Source of the DNA: Nonomuraea muscovyensis
GTDB lineage: Bacteria; Actinomycetota; Actinomycetes; Streptosporangiales; Streptosporangiaceae
Length of the DNA stretch: 64,000 nt
Assembly: GCF_014207745.1 (NCBI RefSeq)
Contig: NZ_JACHJB010000001.1
Location: forward strand, 496,001-560,000
Direction of reading: 5' to 3'
Made by a program: the position numbers and the translations under genes. This document shows, piece by piece, positions 57,229 to 64,000 of the stretch. The notes beneath the pieces are model-generated. The model was given only the letters and a program-made list of their open reading frames with translations, searched no databases and had not been told where the DNA came from. The first letter of the stretch is position 1; each line of letters begins with the position of its first letter.

Positions 57229-59057
57229 CGCGCCTCCTGGTACCCGGCGGCCTGGAGCCGGAACAGGCGGGCGTAGTGACCGTCGGCGGCCAGCAGCGCC
57301 TCGTGCGGGCCCGACTCGGCGATCCGCCCCTCGTGCAGCACGGCCACGAGGTCGGCCTCCCGCACGGCGCTGAGCCGGTGCGAGATCAACAGGCTGGTAC
57401 GGCCCGCCCGGTATTCCCTGATCCTGGTGTGCACCTCGTGCTCCGCCTCCGGGTCCAGACCGGAGCTGGGCTCGTCGAGGATCATCAGATCCCTGCCGTC
57501 GCGCACCAGCGCCCTGGCCAGCGCGAGGCGCTGCCACTGCCCGCCGGACAGGACCACGCCGGTCTCCGGGTCGCCCTTGTCCGCCTCGGAGAAGAACATG
57601 CGGGTGAGCAGCGTGCCGTAGCCGCGCGGCAGCCCGGCGAGGGTGTCGTGCACGCCCGCCCGGACAGCCGCCTGTGTGATCCTGGCGGAGTCGTCCAGGG
57701 CGGACAGGTCGCCGAGCCCGATGTTCTCGGTGGCGGTCATGTCGAAGTTCATGTGGTCCTGGAACACCGCGCTGATCCGCTCGCGCAGGGCCGCCGGGGG
57801 GATGTCGCGCAGGTCCACGCCGTCCCACAGGATCCGGCCCCGGGTCGGGTCGTACATCCGGCACAGCAGCTTGATCAGGGTGCTCTTGCCGGCGCCGTTC
57901 AGGCCCACGAGGGCGACCGATCGGCCGTGCCGGATCGTCAGGTCGACCCCGCGCAGGACCCATGGGTGGTCGTCGCTGTAGCGGAACCAGACATCGCGCA
58001 GCTCGATGCCCCGGCGCAGCGCCGGAGCCTCGCCCCCCTCGACCGCGGGCAGGTCGGGAGCTGTCCGGATCACGGCGACGTAGTGCGAGAAGACGAGCAG
58101 TCGCTGGTGGGCCGACGCCGCGGAGGAGACCAGCGTGTCGAGTGCCGCCTGCACCCCGCCGACGGCGGCCACGAACATGGCGACGTCGCCGACGCTGAGC
58201 GAGCCCGCCCGGGCTCCCGTGATCGCCCACCAGAGCCCGGCTCCGGCCACGGCCGCGCTCAACACGGTCAGGCCGCCGTGGGTCGCCAGCTCCCGCCGGT
58301 CCAGCCGCTTCTCGGCGGCGTCGGCCTGGTGCCGCTCGGCCATCATCCGGACGCGCAGGAACGCGCCGATGCCGAACAGCCGGATCTCCGTGGCGGCCTG
58401 GACGCCGGTGAGGAGCCTGCTGTAGAAGAACTCCCGGCGGTGGATCGGCTCGGTCTCCCACTGCACGGCGGCCCGCCGGCGCGACAGCAGGAGTTGGGCG
58501 ACGAGCGCCGGGACGGCGGCCAGGAGCACCAGCGTGGTCATCGCGGGGCTGAGGATCAGCAGCGAGCCGACGAAGCCCAGAAGCGACAGCGATCCCTGCA
58601 GCGTGCCGCAGACCGCGTTGACCAGGTCCCCGGTGGTGCCCGCTCCCTCCTGCGCCAGACGCAGCCGGTCCAGGTACACCGGGTCCTCGAAGCGCCGCAG
58701 CCCGACCTGTCCCTCGGCCGCCGCGAACAGCCGGTCGGTGGCGTCGGCCCGCGCCAGGCGGGCGGTCTGGGCGCGCAGGTAGCGGCCGATGCCCGGGAGC
58801 CCGGCGGCGGCCAGGCCGGCGGCGGCCAGACCCAGGGCGAGTCCCGCCACCTCACCGTGGGGAGTCGCCAGCCGGTCGAGGACCGTCTTGGTGAGCCAGG
58901 CGGTGGCGATCGGCGCCGCCGCCTCGGCAAGGGTGAGGAAGACGTAGGCGACCAGCCCTCCCGGGGCTGACCGCCAGGTCAGTGACATGGCCTCCGCGGC
59001 GGCTGCGGCCAGTTCCCGCGTCCCGGTCCGCCGGGCGGGCCCGGGAATGGCGCTCAT
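57225..59057 (-). CDS. ABC transporter, fused permease/ATPase exporter
   Basis: Half-size type IV ABC exporter of 610 residues: six TM segments in ~20-325 and a nucleotide-binding domain with Walker A GLNGAGKSTLIKLLCRM, Q-loop VFQDHMNF, signature VLSGGQWQRLALARALV, Walker B DLMILDEPSSGLD and H-loop LLISHRLSAV. All catalytic residues are present. No N-terminal C39 peptidase domain is seen, so leader removal needs another enzyme. Overlaps with the redoxin gene upstream and the S26 peptidase gene downstream (4 nt each) show tight coupling. A peptide substrate is inferred. Confidence 0.93.
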   Translation of the reverse strand: MSAIPGPARRTGTRELAAAAAEAMSLTWRSAPGGLVAYVFLTLAEAAAPIATAWLTKTVLDRLATPHGEVAGLALGLAAAGLAAAGLPGIGRYLRAQTARLARADATDRLFAAAEGQVGLRRFEDPVYLDRLRLAQEGAGTTGDLVNAVCGTLQGSLSLLGFVGSLLILSPAMTTLVLLAAVPALVAQLLLSRRRAAVQWETEPIHRREFFYSRLLTGVQAATEIRLFGIGAFLRVRMMAERHQADAAEKRLDRRELATHGGLTVLSAAVAGAGLWWAITGARAGSLSVGDVAMFVAAVGGVQAALDTLVSSAASAHQRLLVFSHYVAVIRTAPDLPAVEGGEAPALRRGIELRDVWFRYSDDHPWVLRGVDLTIRHGRSVALVGLNGAGKSTLIKLLCRMYDPTRGRILWDGVDLRDIPPAALRERISAVFQDHMNFDMTATENIGLGDLSALDDSARITQAAVRAGVHDTLAGLPRGYGTLLTRMFFSEADKGDPETGVVLSGGQWQRLALARALVRDGRDLMILDEPSSGLDPEAEHEVHTRIREYRAGRTSLLISHRLSAVREADLVAVLHEGRIAESGPHEALLAADGHYARLFRLQAAGYQEAR

Positions 59058-59572
59058 GCCCGCGGTGCGGCGGCGAAGACGTCCTCCATGCGGCCACCGG
59101 CGGCGACGACACGGCGGTCGTCGCCGAGCAGGTAGACCGCGGGGGTCCAGGTGTTCTGGAAGGCGCCGGCCACCGGGCCGTCGTAGTCCTCCACGACCAC
59201 CCGGGCCACCGGCGCCAGCGCCTCGACGGCCTGCGGGTCGTCGCCGGCGACCACCGCCAGCGCGCTCTCCCGGCCGAGGACGCGGGCGTGCTCGGCGAAG
59301 CGGGGAAGCAGCTTGTGGCAGGGTTCGCAGCCGGCGGAGAAGAAGCCGACCAGGCCGGTGACCGATTCATGGGACACCGTCTCGCCGTCGAGCGTCACGG
59401 CGGTGAACTCGCCGGTGGACGAGCCTGGCCGCAGGGCGAGGGGAGGTCCGGAGTGCCCGGCGCCCGCAGCCCCCTCCACCTGGCGAAGCCGGCGGATGAG
59501 GCCGAGGGTGAGCAGGAGGTTGAACCCGCTCAGCAGCGCGACGAGCACGACGGCGGCGGTCAGGTAGGGCAT
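59054..59572 (-). CDS. Membrane-anchored thioredoxin-fold protein (redoxin/MauD-like)
   Basis: 172 residues from the ATG at 59572. An N-terminal TM (MPYLTAAVVLVALLSGFNLLLTLGLI) anchors an external thioredoxin-fold domain with the CxxC active site GFFSAGCEPCHKLLPRFAEHA and the cis-Pro region NTWTPAVYLLGDD. It resembles MauD/TlpA-type redoxins that move disulfides in the exported space. The gene overlaps mauE-like by one base (TGATG) and the ABC gene by 4 nt. Likely partner of the MauE-like protein in oxidising or shuffling cysteines of the small peptide upstream. Confidence 0.9.
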   Translation of the reverse strand: MPYLTAAVVLVALLSGFNLLLTLGLIRRLRQVEGAAGAGHSGPPLALRPGSSTGEFTAVTLDGETVSHESVTGLVGFFSAGCEPCHKLLPRFAEHARVLGRESALAVVAGDDPQAVEALAPVARVVVEDYDGPVAGAFQNTWTPAVYLLGDDRRVVAAGGRMEDVFAAAPRA

Positions 59573-60078
59573 CAGGAGTTCCTCGCGAAGAGATCGACGA
59601 TGTCGTCGTAGGAGGCGATCAGAATCGCCCCGATCAGTGCCGCGCCGGCCGCCACGACCGTTCCGCCGGTCGCACCCTGGCCGCCCGGCAGCAGGAGGGC
59701 CAGCACCGTGGCGAGGCCGAGCAGGCCGTTGCGGACCAGATGGCGGGCGCCGAGCGGAGCGGCGGACACGCCGAAGCAGCGGCAGGGAGCCTTGCGTCCC
59801 CGGGCCAGCGCCACGGCGATCGCCGCGGTGAACGCCGCCAGCAGAGTGAGGGCGACCCCGAGGCCGTACGGCATGGCGGCCGGCACGGCGACGAGGACCG
59901 GCACCAGCACCTCCAGTGCGACCACCGCGGCCGCGAGCGGGCGGACGAGGGCGTGGCCTACCGGAACGAGTTCGGGCAGCGAGCGCGCGAAGCCGCCGAA
60001 GTCCCGCAGCTTCGACACCGCCGTGAACGCGAAGACCAGGCCGACCAGGCAGGCGCAACCGATCCGCACGTGCTCCAT
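59572..60078 (-). CDS. MauE/DoxX-like redox membrane protein
   Basis: 168 residues with four to five TM segments. The family pattern is clear: GLVFAFTAVSKLRDFGGFARSL at the N-terminus, LEVLVPVLVAV and the redox motif RKAPCRCFGVSAAPLGARHLVRNGLL (CxCFG). MauE-like proteins pair with MauD-type redoxins and are thought to feed or drain disulfides, as DsbB-like proteins do. No methylamine dehydrogenase genes are in the window. The gene begins 66 nt after the Cys-rich peptide stop. Confidence 0.92.
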   Translation of the reverse strand: MEHVRIGCACLVGLVFAFTAVSKLRDFGGFARSLPELVPVGHALVRPLAAAVVALEVLVPVLVAVPAAMPYGLGVALTLLAAFTAAIAVALARGRKAPCRCFGVSAAPLGARHLVRNGLLGLATVLALLLPGGQGATGGTVVAAGAALIGAILIASYDDIVDLFARNS

Positions 60079-60144
60079 CCACGCTCCTCCCCCGCCGTGC
60101 GGGCGGCGGCTGCCCGCCGCCCGCGTGAAGCTATTTCAAGCGTG

Positions 60145-60303
60145 TCAGCAGGTGCCGACCCTGACCGTGGTGCAGCCCTCGTTCAGGCAGCACTGGCGCA
60201 GGTACTTGACCCCGCCGGAGCAGTAGTAGTAGTTGCTGCAGCCCGCCTCCACGGTCGCCTTGTGGGCGACCCGTGCCAGCAAGCGATCAACGAGACCGAT
60301 CAT
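60145..60303 (-). CDS. 52-residue six-cysteine peptide, candidate exported substrate of the MauE-redoxin-ABC-S26 operon
   Basis: ATG at 60303 with a strong binding site (GGAGAGGAG, 6 nt spacing). Residues 1-21 (MIGLVDRLLARVAHKATVEAG) look like an amphipathic leader; residues 22-52 look like a core, with Cys at 22, 28, 38, 39, 44 and 52 and the tract CSNYYYC. Six cysteines allow three disulfides. GC-rich third positions hold throughout apart from Tyr/Asp codons. There is no Sec-type hydrophobic stretch, so export by the ABC transporter 1 kb downstream is likely. Homology is unknown to me; function (bacteriocin-like, signal or other) is inferred from context only. Confidence 0.75.
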   Translation of the reverse strand: MIGLVDRLLARVAHKATVEAGCSNYYYCSGGVKYLRQCCLNEGCTTVRVGTC

Positions 60304-60548
60304 GGTGTCTCCTCTCCGGCCTCTCGGCCGAGTTGATGGCGATCATGATGATCCGGCCCCCCGAATTACGGCGCAACGGTCAAGCTAAACTCGCGAAAAT
60401 CTGGTGATCCGCCCTGGTTTCCCCCTTTTCGGACAGTGGGTATTACAGGCAGCAAAGATCCAAAATAGGGCACCAAAAGGCCCGGCCCGTCCGGATGCCC
60501 GTCTGGGCTCGTTCCGGACGCACCGGGCGATGGAGCGTTCCATCAGGA

Positions 60549-60575
60549 CCGGAGGACAGCCGCCCTGTCCTCCGG
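60549..60575 (-). terminator. Hairpin terminator downstream of rpe
   Basis: Perfect 11-bp inverted repeat CCGGAGGACAG / CTGTCCTCCGG with a 5-nt CCGCC loop, starting 10 nt past the rpe stop. It separates rpe from the Cys-peptide operon, which therefore needs its own promoter in 60304-60548. Confidence 0.8.
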
Positions 60576-60584
60576 CGCAGGAGC

Positions 60585-61247
60585 TCAGCCGGTGGCGGCG
60601 GCGGCCTGGGCGCGCAGGGCGTCCACGGCCGCGGCGGGGTCGTCGGCGCCGTAGACGGCGCTGCCCGCCACGAACACGTCGGCCCCCGCCTCGGCGCAGC
60701 GCTCGATGGTGGTGGTGTCGACGCCGCCGTCCACCTGGATCCAGACCTGGCCGCCGTGCCGCCGGACGAGCGAACGGGCGGTGCGGATCTTGGGCAGCAC
60801 CATGTCGAGGAACTTCTGCCCGCCGAACCCCGGCTCGACCGTCATGAGCAACAGCATGTCGACCTCGCCGAGCAGCCCCTCGTACGGCTCGACGGCCGTG
60901 CCGGGGTTGAGCGCCAGCGCGGCGCGGGCGCCGAGGGAGCGGATCTGGCGCAGCGTGCGCACCGGCGCACGGGTCGCCTCGGCGTGGATGGTGACGCTGC
61001 CCGCTCCCGCCTCGGCGTAGGCGGGCGCCCAGCGGTCGGGGTCGGCGATCATGAGGTGGCAGTCGAGCGGCAGCGACGTGGCCTTGTGCAGGGACTCGAC
61101 CACGGGCAGCCCGAGTGTGAGGTTGGGCACGAAGTGGTAGTCCATGACGTCGACGTGCAGCCAGTCGGCGTTGGGCACCGCGGCGGCCTCGTCGGCGAGC
61201 CGCGCGAAGTCGGCGGAGAGGATGCTGGGCGAGATCTGTACGGCCAT
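60585..61247 (-). CDS. rpe: Ribulose-phosphate 3-epimerase
   Basis: Interconverts ribulose-5-phosphate and xylulose-5-phosphate in the pentose phosphate pathway. 220 residues, TIM barrel. Motifs: [29 protein letters not shown] (metal His/Asp), [28 protein letters not shown] and [12 protein letters not shown], ending [19 protein letters not shown]. All are canonical. It stands alone on the minus strand. Confidence 0.97.
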   Translation of the reverse strand: MAVQISPSILSADFARLADEAAAVPNADWLHVDVMDYHFVPNLTLGLPVVESLHKATSLPLDCHLMIADPDRWAPAYAEAGAGSVTIHAEATRAPVRTLRQIRSLGARAALALNPGTAVEPYEGLLGEVDMLLLMTVEPGFGGQKFLDMVLPKIRTARSLVRRHGGQVWIQVDGGVDTTTIERCAEAGADVFVAGSAVYGADDPAAAVDALRAQAAAATG

Positions 61248-61337
61248 GATGAGCCGAGTCTAGTCAGCCACGTGATCCGTCACACCAGGGCCGTCGTCCC
61301 GGACGGAACGTCAAGCCAGGCACGACCTCAGGGATGA

Positions 61338-62285
61338 TCACGATGCGGGTTGGGAGCGGGCGACGGCTCGGGTGAGGGCGGCGACGTGCTCAGCGAGCGC
61401 CGCGACCAGGGCGGGCGGACTTCTCACGGTAAAAGGCCAGGGCAGGCCGGTGAGGATGCGCGCCATGGCGGGCAGGTCTTCTGCTCCGCCGACCATGAGC
61501 ACACCGCCGCCGGGGCAGGGATACAGGTCGCCGAAGGTGACCGGCAGGTGGTCGCGGGCGATCTCCAGATCGGCGTCGAGCCATACCTCGGTGCGGTGGG
61601 TCCAGGCACCGAGCGTCAAGGCGTGCAGGACGTGGGTGACGGGGTCGAAACCCTCGGGCGGGGTGAATGTCCCGGGCACTTCGGCGGCGTCGCCGATCCT
61701 GTCCAGGCGGTACATGCGGATGGCGGCGCGGAGATGGTCGTGTCCGACCAGGTACCAGCGGCGTGCGTGCACGACGAGCCCGTACGGGTCCACCTCGCGT
61801 GCGCCACGGGTGTGCTCGATCCGGACGGTGTGCCGCGCGTGGACGGCCGCGGCCAGCGTCAGCGCCAGGTGTGGTTCGGGGGTCAGCGGGCCTGCCGTCG
61901 CCGAGGTGGCGGCGATCAACGCGGTGACGCGCCGGCGCAGCGGCGCGGGCAGGACGCGGTTGAGTTTGACCAGCGCCCGGTCGGAGGGGCCGGGCTCTCC
62001 CACCTGTTCGTGCTGCTTGCCGGTGGCCAGCGCGGCCGCGACGGCGACCGCTTCGTCGTCGGCGAACATCAGGGGCGGCAGGCGCACGCCGCGGGCCAGC
62101 CGGTAGCCGCCGTAGCGTCCGCGGACGGACTCGACGGGGATGTCCATGTCGCGCAGGGCGATGATGTAGCGGCGGACGGCGCGGGCGTCGACGTCCAGGC
62201 GCCGGGCCAGTTCGTCGGCGGGCACCAGGCCGCGGTCTTGCAGGATCTCCAGCAGTGCCAGGACACGGGTCGCGGGACGGGACAC
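61338..62285 (-). CDS. WYL-domain transcriptional regulator (HTH_11/DeoR type)
   Basis: 315 residues from GTG 62285 (SRPATRVLALLEILQDRGLV). An N-terminal winged helix (ADELARRLDVDARAVRRYIIALRDMDIPVESVRGRYGGYRL) is followed by a WYL domain (VDPYGLVVHARRWYLVGHDHLRAAIRMYRLDRI) and a C-terminal WCX region. Typical of PafC/YafY-like ligand-binding regulators in actinobacteria. It is divergent from the alpha/beta hydrolase gene and may control it. Confidence 0.93.
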   Translation of the reverse strand: MSRPATRVLALLEILQDRGLVPADELARRLDVDARAVRRYIIALRDMDIPVESVRGRYGGYRLARGVRLPPLMFADDEAVAVAAALATGKQHEQVGEPGPSDRALVKLNRVLPAPLRRRVTALIAATSATAGPLTPEPHLALTLAAAVHARHTVRIEHTRGAREVDPYGLVVHARRWYLVGHDHLRAAIRMYRLDRIGDAAEVPGTFTPPEGFDPVTHVLHALTLGAWTHRTEVWLDADLEIARDHLPVTFGDLYPCPGGGVLMVGGAEDLPAMARILTGLPWPFTVRSPPALVAALAEHVAALTRAVARSQPAS

Positions 62286-62371
62286 GGTCGCGATCCTAAT
62301 GAGGGCAGAAAGCGTCCACAATCCTCCCTAGCCTTGCGCCGGTAGGAGATCGATCGAAGGGAGTCGACCCG

Positions 62372-63070
62372 GTGTCGACCATCGTTCTAGTCGGCGGTTC
62401 GTTCCTCGGCGCATGGGCCTGGGAGCGCGTCACGCCGCTGCTGACCGCGTACGGCCAGCAGGTGCATCCGCTGACGCTCACCGGTTTCGGCGACCGCGCG
62501 CATCTGGGCTCGGCGGACACGACGCTCACCACGCATGCCCGGGACATCACGGCCGCGATCGAGTACGCCGGACTGCGCGAGGTGGTGCTCGTGGCGCACT
62601 CCTACGGCGGAGCCCCGGCCACGATCGCCGCCACCACGATTCCTGGACGGATCGCCCGCGTGGTCTACCTCGCCGCGCTCCTGCCCGAGCCGGGCAAGAG
62701 CCTGTTCGACCTCACTCCAGCGCCCGTCGTCGAGGCGATCATGGAAACCGTCCGGGACGGGCGGATCCCGGTGATGAGCGACGAGATCATCGACGCCGGC
62801 TTCGGCGAGCACGGGCTCACCCCCAAGGACCGGGCTTGGCTGCGGGCGCGTGGCGTCGGCCAGCCGATCGGCACCTACCGGGATCCGGCACCGGCCGATC
62901 TCGGCGCGGCGCAGAGGCTGCCCCGCACCTACATCGCCTGCGCGGCCGACCCGGGCGGCCCGCCGCGCCTGCCGGACCTCGACGTGATCACGCTGGATGC
63001 CGGACACTGGCCGATGATCACCGAACCGGAGTCGCTGGCCCGGCTGCTGGACGAGGTGGCCCGGTCATGA
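62372..63070 (+). CDS. Alpha/beta hydrolase
   Basis: 232 residues from GTG 62372. Oxyanion-hole region IVLVGGSFLGAWAWERVTPLL, nucleophile elbow VLVAHSYGGAPATIA (Ser), acid in DAGFGEHGL or later, and C-terminal His in DAGHWPMITEPESLARLLDEVA. This is the RsbQ/esterase-like group (homologous to salicylate esterases and MhpC-like enzymes); substrate unknown. The stop overlaps the epoxide hydrolase ATG (ATGA), so the two form an operon divergent from the WYL regulator. Confidence 0.9.
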   Translation: MSTIVLVGGSFLGAWAWERVTPLLTAYGQQVHPLTLTGFGDRAHLGSADTTLTTHARDITAAIEYAGLREVVLVAHSYGGAPATIAATTIPGRIARVVYLAALLPEPGKSLFDLTPAPVVEAIMETVRDGRIPVMSDEIIDAGFGEHGLTPKDRAWLRARGVGQPIGTYRDPAPADLGAAQRLPRTYIACAADPGGPPRLPDLDVITLDAGHWPMITEPESLARLLDEVARS

Positions 63071-64000
63071 TGCGGCCGTACCGCGTGGAGATCCCGCAAG
63101 AGAGCCTGGACGACCTTGCCGCCCGCCTGGCCGCGACCCGCTTCACCCACCCGCTGCCCGGCCACGGGCTCGGCGTGCCCGTCGACCGCGTCCGGCACCT
63201 GGTCGAGTACTGGCGCGACGGCTACGACTGGCGCGCCTGGGAACGGCGGATCAATGCCCATCCGCAGTTCATCACCAAAGTCGACGGGCTCGACGTGCAC
63301 TTCCTGCACATCCGTTGCGCCCGGCCGGACGCCCTGCCGCTCATCCTCACCCACGGCTGGCCCATGTCGGTAGCAGAGTACCTGCCACTGATCGAGCGGC
63401 TGAGCGACGCCTTCCATCTCGTCATCCCCTCGGTGCCCGGCTTCGGGTTCTCCGGCCCACCGCGAGAGCCGGGCTGGAACCGCCGCCGCGTCGCCGCGGC
63501 GTGGGCAGAGCTGATGCGCCGGCTCGGCTACGAGCGTTACGGCGCTCACGGCAACGACGTCGGCTCCCTGATCTCCATCGAGCTCGGACGCCTGGATCCG
63601 CACCGCGTCGTCGGGGTGCACGTCACCCAGATCTTCTCGCTGCCCTCCGGCGATCCGGCGGAGCGCGCCACACTGGGACCGGACGACCTGGCGAAACTGG
63701 CCGCCCTGGAAGCCTTCATGGCCAACCGGGGCGCCTACCTCACCCTCCACTCCACCCAGCCGCAGACCCTCGCGCACGCGCTCGCCGACTCCCCTGCCGG
63801 CCAACTGGCCTGGAACCTGCAGCTCTTCAGCGAAGCGGTGAGCGACGACTACATCATCACCAACGCCGCCATCCACTGGTTGACCGACACCGCCGGCAGC
63901 TCCGCCCTGATCGGCTATCACGGCAACCGGCCGCCCGCCGGACCGTCGACGGTCCCCCTGGGCCTGGCCCGCTTCGCAGACGACTTCTTCCCTTCCATCC
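63067..64000 (+). CDS. Epoxide hydrolase family protein, N-terminal part (3' truncated by window)
   Basis: Open from 63067 to the window edge with no stop; 311 codons visible. The EHN N-terminal region reads YRVEIPQESLDDLAARLAAT and YWRDGYDWRAWERRINAHPQF. The oxyanion motif is LILTHGWPMSVAEYLPL (HGxP), followed by VIPSVPGFGFSGPPREPGWN, and the nucleophile elbow is YGAHGNDVGSLI, where Asp is the catalytic residue of this class. The family also includes juvenile-hormone-type hydrolases. The remaining acid and His lie beyond 64000. The start overlaps the upstream hydrolase stop. Confidence 0.9.
   Translation, partial: MMRPYRVEIPQESLDDLAARLAATRFTHPLPGHGLGVPVDRVRHLVEYWRDGYDWRAWERRINAHPQFITKVDGLDVHFLHIRCARPDALPLILTHGWPMSVAEYLPLIERLSDAFHLVIPSVPGFGFSGPPREPGWNRRRVAAAWAELMRRLGYERYGAHGNDVGSLISIELGRLDPHRVVGVHVTQIFSLPSGDPAERATLGPDDLAKLAALEAFMANRGAYLTLHSTQPQTLAHALADSPAGQLAWNLQLFSEAVSDDYIITNAAIHWLTDTAGSSALIGYHGNRPPAGPSTVPLGLARFADDFFPSI

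Noticed and set aside
60145..60303. Methylamine dehydrogenase light chain (MauA) as identity of the Cys peptide
   Set aside because: MauA is far longer with about twelve Cys and a tryptophylquinone pair; this peptide has six Cys and no Trp.
62929..63921. Minus-strand 330-codon frame
   Set aside because: Antisense to the alpha/beta hydrolase and epoxide hydrolase genes, both of which have clear catalytic motifs.

Overview
The window is high-GC DNA, with almost every codon ending in G or C, densely packed and with many GTG starts. It reads as an actinomycete chromosome. A complete dcw (division and cell wall) cluster with DivIVA, SepF and YggT, a MurE carrying the meso-DAP motif DNPR, an F420-type LLM oxidoreductase, TgpA/DUF58/MoxR and DUF3040 genes together suggest the Streptosporangiaceae (Nonomuraea-like). 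The genus is an inference from gene content, not something proved here.

Layout. (1) 1-1.35 kb: 3' end of ileS and a strong terminator. (2) 1.38-24.1 kb, minus strand: the dcw cluster, transcribed mraZ > rsmH > ftsL > ftsI > murE > murF > mraY > murD > ftsW > murG > murC > ftsQ > ftsZ, then yggS > sepF > yggT > divIVA and a 701-residue membrane protein. Most mur genes overlap by 4 nt. Four GTGGN boxes at exact 10-nt spacing overlap the mraZ promoter. The laccase-like gene (ylmD) usually found between ftsZ and yggS is missing. (3) 24.5-29.2 kb, plus strand: MoxR ATPase, DUF58 protein and TgpA-like transglutaminase. (4) 29.5-38.9 kb, minus strand: DUF3040 protein, DinB, a methyltransferase, a small membrane protein, nusB, efp, an aminopeptidase, a Ser/Thr pseudokinase, a DAACS symporter with a cysteine-containing leader peptide, and an LLM oxidoreductase. 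(5) 39.0-43.7 kb: an EEP phosphatase-like protein and a CoxD/CoxE/XdhC/MobA-type molybdoenzyme maturation operon with no structural subunits in view. (6) 43.7-50.6 kb, accessory region: a PD-(D/E)XK protein, an NTF2-like protein, glutaminase, then a fadR-like regulator, small membrane protein, asparaginase and a decayed aspartate ammonia-lyase (aspA) pseudogene, then an ABC ATPase fused to a RAMA-like domain. (7) 50.7-55.8 kb, minus strand: riboflavin operon ribD-ribE-ribM-ribBA-ribH plus a PH-domain protein, behind an FMN riboswitch. (8) 55.9-60.3 kb, minus strand: an MpaB-like oxygenase, an S26 peptidase, an ABC exporter, a CxxC redoxin, a MauE-like membrane protein and an unannotated 52-residue, six-cysteine peptide at the head of the operon. 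(9) 60.5-64 kb: rpe, a WYL regulator, and divergent alpha/beta hydrolase and epoxide-hydrolase-like genes, the last cut by the window end.

The best candidate for an undescribed system is the operon at 56.7-60.3 kb. A tiny Cys-rich peptide with a strong ribosome binding site is followed by genes able to make disulfides (MauE, redoxin), export a peptide (ABC) and cut a leader (S26 peptidase). The ABC-RAMA fusion, which has lost two catalytic ATPase residues, the pseudokinase lacking all three catalytic motifs, and the symporter behind a Cys leader peptide are further points of interest.
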